From Planctomycetota bacterium (GTDB taxonomy: Bacteria; Planctomycetota; Planctomycetia; Pirellulales; Lacipirellulaceae), in the NCBI GenBank assembly GCA_024278035.1, contig JAJRUA010000360.1, positions 1 through 9,544 of the forward strand: DNA of 9,544 nt, written 5' to 3'. Made by a program: the position numbers and the translations under genes. Below are positions 1 to 7,800 of the stretch, one piece after another (positions within the stretch are counted from its first letter, which is position 1; each line of letters opens with the position of its first letter). Under the pieces are notes generated by a model, which worked only from the letters and a program-made list of their open reading frames with translations, was not told the DNA's origin and did not search any database.

Positions 1-161
1 GGGGACTCGCAGCACAGCGGGGCAGCGTTATCACGAGCGGATGTGGACCACAATCGCCACCTGCGGCAAACAGGGCCGCAGCTTCTTTCACTTCCTCCAT
101 GAAGCGATCGAGGCTAAAATCAAGGGAAAACCGGCTCCCTCCTCTGCCATTTACCTTTTGA
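1..161 (+). pseudogene. IS66-family transposase, C-terminal fragment (5' end outside the window)
   Basis: The frame open from base 2 reads through GTRSTAGQRYHERMWTTIAT and then a segment with KQGRSFFHFL and GKPAPS. This pattern (G-T/S-x-x-G-x-R-x-x-E-R, then I/V-A-T-C-x-x-Q-x-R, then a closing P-x-P-S-LLP) is typical of the C-terminal end of IS66-type transposases, the DDE enzymes that move these insertion sequences. Family members usually stop a few residues after PAPS. Here the frame runs on to a stop at 269-271 with unrelated sequence (CDRCRRTMGTRVKRR). Skipping one T near 142-144 would give a PAPS-LPFTF ending at the TGA at 159-161. That suggests a frameshift near the 3' end or a decayed copy. 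Only the tail is visible, so it is unknown whether the upstream part is intact. Family assignment is from recognised motif pattern, not a search. Confidence 0.68.
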
Positions 162-420
162 TCTCCACTGGACTTTTTGGCGTACGAAGGGATTGCGATC
201 GTTGCAGGCGAACAATGGGGACAAGAGTTAAACGCAGGAATGGCCCGGGCGTCTCTCAGCAAGGCCTATAATTCCTTTTTGCCCAGGCCTGTGCCCTGTC
301 TTTAGTGAACGGAGACGACACCTTAGGTGCGGGCCCGGCTCGATTTGTTCATGCCTTTACATCGTCAAATGACACTTATCTGGGCAAAACCGGGGGGGCA
401 GCGGCCTAGGAGCAGCATGG

Positions 421-437
421 GTAGAATGACCGCTTAC
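421..437 (+). repeat. candidate right terminal inverted repeat of the IS66-type element
   Basis: The stretch ends in CCGCTTAC. Read on the other strand it begins GTAAGCGG. IS66-family terminal repeats commonly begin GTAAGCG, so this could be the right end of the element whose transposase tail lies at 1-161. The next eight bases (438-445) would then be the target duplication, since the family typically makes 8-bp duplications. The left end is outside the window, so neither the repeat nor the duplication can be confirmed. The 162-420 stretch holds no gene I can support. Confidence 0.3.
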
Positions 438-465
438 GGAGGTACGTCCGAAAGAATTCTTTCGG
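437..465. promoter_or_regulatory. two overlapping palindromes upstream of the sigma gene
   Basis: Bases 448-465 read CCGAAAGAATTCTTTCGG, a perfect 18-bp palindrome. Bases 437-450 form a second palindrome matching at 12 of 14 positions (CGGA, mismatch, GTAC, mismatch, TCCG). They share CCG at 448-450, so as RNA hairpins they would compete, and as DNA they could be a compound operator. The location, 81 bp before the sigma start at 546, suits either an operator or a stop for transcription arriving from the insertion element. I recognise no known metal-regulator box (CopY, CueR or CsoR type) here. Confidence 0.4.
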
Positions 466-530
466 TTTCCCAACCTAGCGCAGTCATCTTTCCTATGAAA
501 TCTGCCCTATCACGAAGAACCTTGCTGCCC

Positions 531-534
531 GGAG
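531..534 (+). promoter_or_regulatory. possible ribosome binding site deciding a GTG start at 546
   Basis: GGAG lies 11 nt before the GTG at 546. The alternative ATG at 495 has no purine-rich stretch in front of it (GCAGTCATCTTTCCT). This favours 546, although the spacing is long. Confidence 0.35.
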
Positions 535-545
535 CATCCAACAGG

Positions 546-1100
546 GTGGAAAAGGGCCTTGGGAGTGAAGAGGAGGAGCTGGCGGAAGTCGTTGAGGCTT
601 GCAAAAAAGGCGACCCGGAGGCGCAGCTTCGGCTCTACGAGGCGACTTTTCAGAATGTCTATCGCTTGGTGGTGCGAATGGTTGGGATGCAAGAGGCAGA
701 TGATGTTACGCAGCAGGTGTTCCTTCAAGCGTTTCGTAAAATTGGCCAGTTCTCGGGGCGATCTCGGTTTGGTACTTGGATTCATCGAGTGGCAGTCAAC
801 GAATCCTTACAGCACCTCCGAAAATCGAAACGAGTCCGGATGCAAATACTGGAGCAAGACACTGTGGATCGTTCGCCTGCGGAGCACGCGAACATAGAAG
901 ACAAGGAGCTACTAGAACAGGCCCTCACTCGCCTTGAGCCGGAGTTGCGCGCCACGTTTTTGCTCCGAGAAATAGACGGTTTCTCTTACGAGGCGATTGC
1001 CGAGGCTTTAGGGATTCCGATAGGAACGGTTGGCTCACGGATGAATCGCGCTCGGCGGGAACTAAAATCATACCTTGTTGAACTTGGTTGGGAGCCTTGA
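546..1100 (+). CDS. ECF-type RNA polymerase sigma factor (sigma-70 family)
   Basis: This is a 184-residue extracytoplasmic-function sigma factor, which directs RNA polymerase to a small stress regulon. Region 2 spans about residues 28-95 and holds ADDVTQQVFLQAF (51-63) and FGTWIHRVAVN (75-85), the core-binding and -10-reading helices. A linker follows. Region 4 spans about 120-176 with the helix-turn-helix YEAIAEALGIPIGTVGSRMN (148-167), which reads the -35 element. The frame is open back to 327, but upstream residues are not sigma-like and may lie inside the insertion element. Start choices are ATG 495 (201 aa, no ribosome site) and GTG 546 (weak GGAG); I prefer 546. It is followed after one base by its predicted anti-sigma factor, a classic co-translated pair. 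Its position directly before metal-efflux genes suggests it controls them. The exact ECF group is not assigned. Confidence 0.93.
   Translation: MEKGLGSEEEELAEVVEACKKGDPEAQLRLYEATFQNVYRLVVRMVGMQEADDVTQQVFLQAFRKIGQFSGRSRFGTWIHRVAVNESLQHLRKSKRVRMQILEQDTVDRSPAEHANIEDKELLEQALTRLEPELRATFLLREIDGFSYEAIAEALGIPIGTVGSRMNRARRELKSYLVELGWEP
1089..1093 (+). promoter_or_regulatory. ribosome binding site inside the sigma gene that decides the anti-sigma start
   Basis: GGGAG lies within the last codons of the sigma gene, 8 nt before the GTG at 1102. It supports 1102 over the in-frame TTG at 1075, which would overlap the sigma gene by 26 nt. The arrangement implies translational coupling. Confidence 0.6.
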
Positions 1101-1101
1101 G

Positions 1102-1929
1102 GTGAAGTGCGCTGAAGTACAAGAACGTTTTTCACAAATTCACGACAAGGAATTGTCGCCCGAAGAGGCTGCGCAAGCCTTGACGCATATCCATGCTTGT
1201 CCGTCGTGCGAGAAAGAGCTTGCCTCCTACCAGAAAATTTCCGCTTTATCAAAGCAGCTTACGTCGCCGCAGGCGCCGCCCCATCTTTGGGACCAGATAC
1301 AAACGCGCCTAACCGCTCCAAACGAATCTAAAAACACGCTGCCCCAACCTTTGGCAAGACAATTCTCTAGGGGACGGCTGGCCCTTGCGGCAAGTCTCTT
1401 GATTGCCCTAGGTATTGGGACCGGTCCTTACGTAACCCAACTTTTCCAAAAACCTAGTCACCTTGCCGCCAATTTTTCTCGCTACCTGGATGAGTTTTTA
1501 GTGCGACCTGAAGTCGCCCAGCAAATTTTACTTGCGAGTTACGGTGGACGCCCCATCACTTTAGGCGAAGCCGAGAGAGTCCTTGGGTACACGCCCGTTG
1601 TAGCCCGAGGATTGCCTCCAGGTTATTCTCTTCAAGAGATTCATTTGCTCGACATGCCGTGTTGCACTTGTGCGCAGGTTCTTTGTTCGGATGAGGCAGG
1701 CAACTCGATTGCCATTTTTGAGCATGCTATTGACCAGCCGATCTGGTTCGGCGACCGACCAACGAAAGAGTGCCTCTGCCATCAGGTGCCTACCAGTGTC
1801 AAATCCGTCGGAGATCGGCTGGCGGCGACCTGGAAAGAGGGAGATCGCTACGTGACCCTCATCGGCGCCTCCAATCTCAGCGAAGTCTCCCTCTTTGTGG
1901 ATCAATTTCAAACGAAAAATTCCAGTTAA
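1102..1929 (+). CDS. membrane anti-sigma factor with zinc-finger (ZAS) N-terminus and Cys-rich outer domain
   Basis: This 275-residue protein is predicted to hold the sigma factor inactive at the membrane. The cytoplasmic N-terminus has the zinc-binding anti-sigma signature: C3, then H29-x3-C33-x2-C36. A single membrane helix lies at about residues 92-115, preceded by basic residues (RQFSRGR), so the C-terminal half should be periplasmic. That half has a GYTPVVARGLPPGYSLQEI segment followed by alternating strands, resembling DUF4367/MucB-like outer domains of other anti-sigma factors. Unusually, it carries a cysteine cluster: C187, C188, C190, C195, then C224, C226 and H227. Such a thiol cluster would suit direct binding of a soft metal such as Cu(I) or Ag(I). 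The start GTG lies one base after the sigma stop. The anti-sigma role is strong; metal sensing by the outer domain is inference. Confidence 0.88.
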   Translation: MKCAEVQERFSQIHDKELSPEEAAQALTHIHACPSCEKELASYQKISALSKQLTSPQAPPHLWDQIQTRLTAPNESKNTLPQPLARQFSRGRLALAASLLIALGIGTGPYVTQLFQKPSHLAANFSRYLDEFLVRPEVAQQILLASYGGRPITLGEAERVLGYTPVVARGLPPGYSLQEIHLLDMPCCTCAQVLCSDEAGNSIAIFEHAIDQPIWFGDRPTKECLCHQVPTSVKSVGDRLAATWKEGDRYVTLIGASNLSEVSLFVDQFQTKNSS

Positions 1930-2027
1930 AAACATTGGCGAACGACCAGAGCAGGGATCGCTTTATCCATAATTTCCCGGGACAAAAAAACGGGTTCGAT
2001 TGTGAATAAACGGACAGCTTGTCGCAT

Positions 2028-2060
2028 CCAACCTATGCTGGGGCTAAAGATGTTACGACT
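2028..2060 (+). promoter_or_regulatory. candidate ECF-type promoter for the efflux genes
   Basis: The octamer CCAACCTA occurs at 2028-2035, 72 nt before the adaptor start. It also occurs at 470-477, 76 nt before the preferred sigma start. Many ECF -35 elements contain an AAC or CAACC core, so the shared octamer could be the -35 element of a sigma-controlled pair of promoters. No convincing common -10 element is seen: 16 nt after AACC one site reads ATGTTA and the other CCTATG. A shared octamer between two spacers of this size can occur by chance. The 170-nt spacer at 1930-2099 has no gene. Confidence 0.22.
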
Positions 2061-2099
2061 TTATTGGTTCGAGAGTAACTTTCCTGGAGTCTAAAGAAT

Positions 2100-4808
2100 A
2101 TGAGTCTGAACAACTGGCTTTTTTCGGCTCGATCGAACATTGTTAAACGCCCCTTTCTCGCAGCGATCCTGATTCTCTTTTTCGGCGTCTTCCTAGGCCG
2201 AGTCTTTCAGCCGAGCCATGGGGCGGCCAGCCGGTCTTCGGCAAGTGAAGAGGCTTCGGCAAGCGGAGAGGCCGATCATTCGGCGCACGAAGGCCACGGA
2301 GCCGATCAGGCGACCACATGGACTTGTGCCATGCACCCTCAGATACGTAGCGAAAAACCGGGCAAATGCCCCCTCTGTGGCATGGAACTGGTCCCCGTAC
2401 AAAAGCAATCGACAAGTGGTTTGCGCACGTTAACGATAAGTCCCGAAGCGCGGGCACTGATGAACATTGAGACGGTTCCCGTAGAGAGGAATTACGTCTC
2501 GACCGAAATCCGCATGGTCGGCAAAGTCGATTTTGATGAAACGAAGCTCGGCTACATTACCGCTTGGGTCGGCGGACGACTCGATCAGCTTTACGTGGAT
2601 TTCACGGGAGTTGAGGTCAACGAGGGAGACCACATGGTCTACATCTACAGCGAAGAGTTGTATGCCGCCCAAGAGGAATTGTTGCAGGCGATCAAATACG
2701 CCAGCCAAACTTCGGCCAATTCGACACGACGGGGTGGAGGGAGTATCGATCTGGTCGAATCGGCCCGTGAGAAACTACGATTGCTTGGCTTGACTCAAGA
2801 GCAAATCGATCGGATTGAATCAGAGGGGGCCCCGAATAGCCACTTGACGATTTACTCACCCGTAAGTGGCGTGGTGATTGAAAAGCTCAAGCAAGAAGGG
2901 GAACGGGTTCGTTTGGGCGAGCGGATTTACACGGTTGCCGATTTGAGCCTTCTGTGGGTTCATCTCGATGCCTACGAAGCCGATTTGCCTTGGATTCGTT
3001 ATGGACAAGAGGTTTCTATTACGACCGAGGCTTACCCGGGCGAAGAGTTGCGAGGGCGAATCGCTTTCATTCAGCCGGTTCTTAGTGACAAAACGCGAAC
3101 CGTCAAGGTGCGTGTCAATGTTCCCAATCCTGACGGCAGGCTGAAGCCTGAAATGTTTGTTAGCGCCATCGTACGCCCAAAAATCGCGATGGGTGGGCGC
3201 GTCATGGACCCCAGCTTAGCAGGGAAATGGATCGGTCCGATGCACCCCGAAATCGTGAAGGACGCACCGGGCGACTGCGACATTTGTGGTATGCCATTGG
3301 TGCGTGCTGAGTCTCTCGGGTACGTCTCCGCCGAAACAGACGAAAAGCAACCCCCATTGGTCATTCCCTATGCGGCCACCCTGGTGACCGGAACACGGGC
3401 CATTGTCTACGTCGAACTACCGACGCTGCCTTCGGGATTCGACCGATCTTTCCAATCCCTTACCGACGCGATGAAGGGGGGAGACATGGCGAAAATCCGA
3501 GAGACATTCAAGCGTTTTAGCCAATTTTTGGATCGCCCTTACGATCAGCCGGCCACGGACTATTCCCGAAAGCTCTGGGACGATTTTGCGAACCGTTTGA
3601 GCCAAGATTCCCTAGAAGGACAACGAGCCCAGCAAGTCGAGAACGCCAAGCAGACCCTGGCTCGTCTTGAGAAAACGGTCGACGAATTGCGAGAACAGTT
3701 TTCGCCCTCCACCGAAACGGCGTTTGAAGGCCGTGAGATTGTCCTGGGGCCACGTGCTGGGGACTACTTTATTGTTAAGCATGGTTTGCAGGAGGGAGAA
3801 CTTGTTGCTGCGAGGGGCAACTTCAAGATCGATGCAGAAATCCAAATCCAAGCCAAACCAAGCATGATGACTCCCGAAGGGGGAGGCGGCGGTGGTGGCC
3901 ACGGAGGGCATGGGGGTAGCGGCACCAAGAAAATGAGCGATGGCAAAAAGGCCATGGGGCCAATGACCTTGCCCACGGCGTTTCTCCAGCAAATGGAGAC
4001 GCTGTCGAGTGCCTACGGGCAGGTTACTCAAGCGGTGGAAGCCTCGGACCTTCGGCAAATCAACTCCGCCTTTGGCCAAGTGGGAAAGGCTCTAAGCCGT
4101 GTCGATAAAAGCCTTCTGTCTGGCTCAGCAAGAATGCAATGGAAAGAGTTGGCCATGCTGTTAGGCAACGATGCCGTTGAAGGAATCGATGCCCGTCAAA
4201 TGCGCGATGCCGATCGTGTTTACCTGATGCTAAAAGGACACATGCGACAACTACGGGGCAAGTTGGGCATCCCTTCGGAAAGGTCCCGCGTGGTCGAGAC
4301 CCTCCAAGTCGGCATGCCGTTCCAAATGGAGTTGGCCCAGCTTTGGAAAGCCTATGAGCCGCTTCAGCAAGCGCTCACGGAGGATAATTTCTCCAAGGCA
4401 GCCGAAGCGACCAAGGTTTTCCGAACCGTTTTCATGTCGATCAATGATAAATTGCTAGAGGGCCATCAACGAATGGCATGGGAAAAAGAGCGATCCGTCC
4501 TGACCCAACAACTCGGTCGGATGCAGGTCGCTTCCGACCTCGAGTCCTTGCGATCCGCCTTCGCCGAACTCTCGGACGAGATGGGCGTGTTGGCCAGGTC
4601 TTTCGGGTTCGGCCATGTTGGTGAGATTTATCAGCTCCACTGCCCGATGGCCTTCGATGGGCGCGGCGCAATTTGGCTCCAAAGCCATAGCCAAACGAAG
4701 AACCCTTACTACGGATCGGCCATGCTAGAGTGTTCCGACCGTGTGGAATTGATTTCCCCAACTGCCCCGAATGCAACCGACCACAAGGGACACGAACGCC
4801 ATGAATAG
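2100..4808 (+). CDS. cusB: CusB-like periplasmic adaptor (membrane fusion protein) with two HMBD modules and DUF3347 tail
   Basis: This 902-residue protein links an RND pump to an outer-membrane channel for heavy-metal export; E. coli CusB has about 400 residues. In order: a membrane anchor (about 17-36); a His-rich stretch (H60, H63, H66); HMBD1 with W-T-C76-x-M78-H79-P and C90-P-L-C93-G-M95; a first lipoyl half with GGRLDQLYVDFTG (158-170); a helical hairpin (about 186-243); a second lipoyl half with YSPVSGVV (252-259); a beta-barrel (about 285-360); HMBD2 (377-402); membrane-proximal strands (417-440 and 541-585) split by a helical insert; a Gly/His linker (594-608); two more helical segments (624-723, 741-837); and a DUF3347-like end with C848-P-M (about 843-885). 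HMBD2 lacks the first cysteine, having G379 where HMBD1 has C76. ATG 2100 follows GGAG at 2086-2089 by 10 nt. Copper or silver is the likely substrate, inferred from family. Confidence 0.92.
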   Translation: MSLNNWLFSARSNIVKRPFLAAILILFFGVFLGRVFQPSHGAASRSSASEEASASGEADHSAHEGHGADQATTWTCAMHPQIRSEKPGKCPLCGMELVPVQKQSTSGLRTLTISPEARALMNIETVPVERNYVSTEIRMVGKVDFDETKLGYITAWVGGRLDQLYVDFTGVEVNEGDHMVYIYSEELYAAQEELLQAIKYASQTSANSTRRGGGSIDLVESAREKLRLLGLTQEQIDRIESEGAPNSHLTIYSPVSGVVIEKLKQEGERVRLGERIYTVADLSLLWVHLDAYEADLPWIRYGQEVSITTEAYPGEELRGRIAFIQPVLSDKTRTVKVRVNVPNPDGRLKPEMFVSAIVRPKIAMGGRVMDPSLAGKWIGPMHPEIVKDAPGDCDICGMPLVRAESLGYVSAETDEKQPPLVIPYAATLVTGTRAIVYVELPTLPSGFDRSFQSLTDAMKGGDMAKIRETFKRFSQFLDRPYDQPATDYSRKLWDDFANRLSQDSLEGQRAQQVENAKQTLARLEKTVDELREQFSPSTETAFEGREIVLGPRAGDYFIVKHGLQEGELVAARGNFKIDAEIQIQAKPSMMTPEGGGGGGGHGGHGGSGTKKMSDGKKAMGPMTLPTAFLQQMETLSSAYGQVTQAVEASDLRQINSAFGQVGKALSRVDKSLLSGSARMQWKELAMLLGNDAVEGIDARQMRDADRVYLMLKGHMRQLRGKLGIPSERSRVVETLQVGMPFQMELAQLWKAYEPLQQALTEDNFSKAAEATKVFRTVFMSINDKLLEGHQRMAWEKERSVLTQQLGRMQVASDLESLRSAFAELSDEMGVLARSFGFGHVGEIYQLHCPMAFDGRGAIWLQSHSQTKNPYYGSAMLECSDRVELISPTAPNATDHKGHERHE
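4785..4790 (+). promoter_or_regulatory. ribosome binding site that decides the pump start
   Basis: AAGGGA lies 10 nt before ATG 4801. The in-frame ATG at 4771 has no such site (it follows ACTGCCCCGA), so 4801 is the better start. The site lies within the adaptor's last codons, implying coupled translation. Confidence 0.55.
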
Positions 4809-7800
4809 CGCCAATAGCGTTCCGAGCCCACCTCCGGAAGACCAACTATCCTTGCTCGACAAAATCATGCGATTTTGTTTGGACAACGAATTGGTCGTGG
4901 GCCTCTTTATTGTTGTTATTATCGCCTGGGGCGCTATGGTGGCTCCCTTCGATTGGCAACTAGGTGGCTTGCCACGTAATCCTGTGCCAACGGACGCCAT
5001 TCCTGACATTGGCGAAAATCAGCAAATCATTTTCTCCGAATGGAGGGGGCGTTCGCCGGAGGATATTGAGGACCAAATCAGTTATCCCCTGACCGTCGCC
5101 CTGCTAGGCGTGCCGGAGGTTAAAACGATCCGAAGCTATTCGTTCTTTGGCTTCTCCTCGATTTATGTGATCTTCAAGGAAGAGGCAGAGTTCTATTGGT
5201 CACGCACACGGGTCCTTGAAAAACTCAACAGTCTCCCGGCAGGCACGCTGCCCGAAGGTGTCCAGCCCGCTCTGGGGCCCGACTCGACTCCCTTAGGCCA
5301 GGTCTATTGGTACACGTTGGAAGGCCGCGATCCCGATGGCAAGCCGGTCGGAGGTTGGGACTTGCATGAGCTACGTACGATTCAGGATTGGTACGTTCGT
5401 TACTATCTCACTGCGGCAGAGGGGATTAGCGAAGTTGCCTCGATTGGTGGATTTGTCCAAGAGTACCAAATCGATGTCGATCCGGATGCCATGCGGGCCG
5501 CCCGTGTCAATCTGCAAGATATCTTTATGGCCGTCCGTGGGTCGAACATTGATGTCGGGGCGCGCAGCATCGAAATCAACAAGGCGGAGTACTTCATTCG
5601 TGGACTCGGTTTCATTGAGAAGGTGAGCGACATTGAGCAAAGCGTTATCACCGTCAATGACGACGTGCCTATCACGATCAAAGACGTAGCCAACGTAACG
5701 CTGGGCCCGGCCATGCGTCGGGGGGCTCTGGACAAGGGGGGAGCTGAAGCGGTCGGCGGGGTCGTTGTCGTTCGGTACGGCTTCAATCCCCTTGAGGCGA
5801 TCAAGAACGTCAAGAAAAAAATCGACGAGTTCGCCCCCGGATTGGCGACGAAAGTGGTGGTTGATTACAAGAAAATCAATCGCCGCAGGGTGGCTTCCTA
5901 TGCCGAGGAACACAATTTTGAGGCGTACGTTGATGCCGAACTCAACCACGATGCCTGGGTTAAGCACCTGCGTAGCACCCCACGAGAGAGCTGGCCCGAC
6001 TGGGCCACTACAAGCCAGGTGACGATCGTACCGTTCTACGACCGTACCGGGCTAATTTACGAAACACTAGGGACGCTCAACACGGCTTTGATTGAAGAGA
6101 TACTGGTCACGATCATCGTGATCCTTGTCTTTGTGCTTCACTTACGCAGTTCGATTCTTATCGGCATGTTGCTCCCCCTGGCGGTGCTGCTCTGTTTTAT
6201 CGGTATGAAATCCTTTGGCGTGGATGCCAACATTGTTGCCCTCTCAGGCATCGCCATTGCGATTGGAACGATGGTCGATATGGGCATTATTCTTTGTGAA
6301 AACATCCTCAAGCAGCTCGAAGAGGCCGGCCCCGAAGAGGATCGCAAAGAGGTCATTTTCCGCGCTTCGAAGGAAGTCGGTAGTGCTGTCCTTACGGCCG
6401 TTTCGACAACCATTATTAGCTTCCTGCCAGTGTTCACCATGGTCGGAGCTGAGGGGAAGCTCTTCAAGCCACTTGCTTTCACCAAGACCTTTGCCCTGAT
6501 TGCTTCGGTTATTGTTGCGCTGACGATCATTCCGCCAGCGGCTCACCTGTTGTTTACCGCTACGATCTCTCCCCGGCTTCGTCGCGCCTTGCTGAGCTTG
6601 CTGGTTGCGCTCGGATTGATCGCCAGTGTTTGGGTCTCCTGGTGGATGAGCGCAATTGTTGTCGCCTTGGGTCTCTATTATTTGGCAGAGGAAAGACTAC
6701 CGGCCCATATTCGTCGTTTCACTCCTTTGGTTGCGAGCCTTGCCGCGATTGCCTTGGTCGGGATGCTGCTGACCGAGCATTGGTTGCCTCTGGGGCCCGA
6801 GAGGAGCTTGCTGGACAACCTGGGGTTCGTCGTCCTGATGCTAGGAGGTTTGCTCGTCTTCTTTCTTTTGTTCGAGCGCTATCTGTACGCACCGATATTA
6901 CGATGGTGTTTGGAAAATAAACTCCTCTTTTTATCGTTGCCGATGGTCATTGTCCTGCTTGGCGGTTGTGTCTGGCTCGGGTTCGACAATATCTTTGGAA
7001 CCCTGCTGGGGCCCCTGGCCAAGCCGGCCCGCAGTACCGCCACTTGGCAATCGGTCGCCAACCATTTCCCTGGGCTGGGCAAAGAGTTTATGCCTCCGCT
7101 GGATGAAGGCTCTTTTCTCTACATGCCGACCACGATGCCCCACTCATCCATTGGCGAAGTGATGGATGTCCTCCGGCTGCAAGACAAGGCACTCATGGGG
7201 ATTCCTGAAGTTGAGCTTGTCGTCGGAAAGTTAGGCCGGGTCGAAAGCCCCCTCGATCCGGCCCCCGTTTCCATGATCGAAACGGTTATCAACTACCGTT
7301 CTGAGTACGTGACCAACAAAGAAGGCCATCGGGTTAAGTTTCGTTATCTCAAAGACCAGCAAGAGTTTGTTCGAGATGAACAGGGAGACCTCATTCCTGA
7401 CGAAACGGGCAGGCCGTTTCGTCAGTGGCGAGACCATATCCGATCGACCGACGATATTTGGAAGGAAATCACCACCGCCGCCCAGGTGCCCGGCACCACC
7501 TCCGCCCCCAAGCTACAGCCGATCGCAGCGCGCATCGTAATGCTCCAAAGCGGTATGCGTGCGCCCATGGGGGTTAAAGTAAAAGGCCCCGATTTAGAGA
7601 CCATTGAACGCGTTTGTCTTCAGATTGAATCTTTCTTGAAGCAAGTCCCTACGGTCGAAGCGTCGGCAACAATCGCCGACCGGATCGTCGGAAAGCCCTA
7701 TCTGGAAATCGACTTCGATCGTGAACGAATCGCCCGATATGGTCTCACCGTCCGTGCTGTGCAGGATGTCGTCGAAGTCGCTATCGGTGGGCGGCAAATC

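Noticed and set aside
162..271. Reading the transposase frame on to the stop at 269-271 as a genuine C-terminus with C-x2-C (CDRCRR)
   Set aside because: IS66 transposases normally end just after the PAPS motif; the extra residues look like translated non-coding sequence.
327..545. Upstream extension of the sigma factor from GTG 327 or ATG 495
   Set aside because: The added residues do not resemble sigma region 1 or 2, have no ribosome site, and partly overlap the presumed insertion-element end. ATG 495 cannot be fully excluded.
1976..1998. CCCGGG...ACGGG stem in the leader before the adaptor as a terminator or riboswitch
   Set aside because: The arms are only four to five bases and no T-run follows; likely chance.
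3612..4079. 155-residue minus-strand open frame inside the adaptor gene
   Set aside because: It covers the Gly-rich linker and helical modules of the adaptor in antisense; composition is explained by the coding strand.
5371..5967. 198-residue open frame on the minus strand inside the pump gene
   Set aside because: It lies wholly antisense to a strongly recognisable RND coding region, and its residues show no family pattern; it is a codon-bias shadow.
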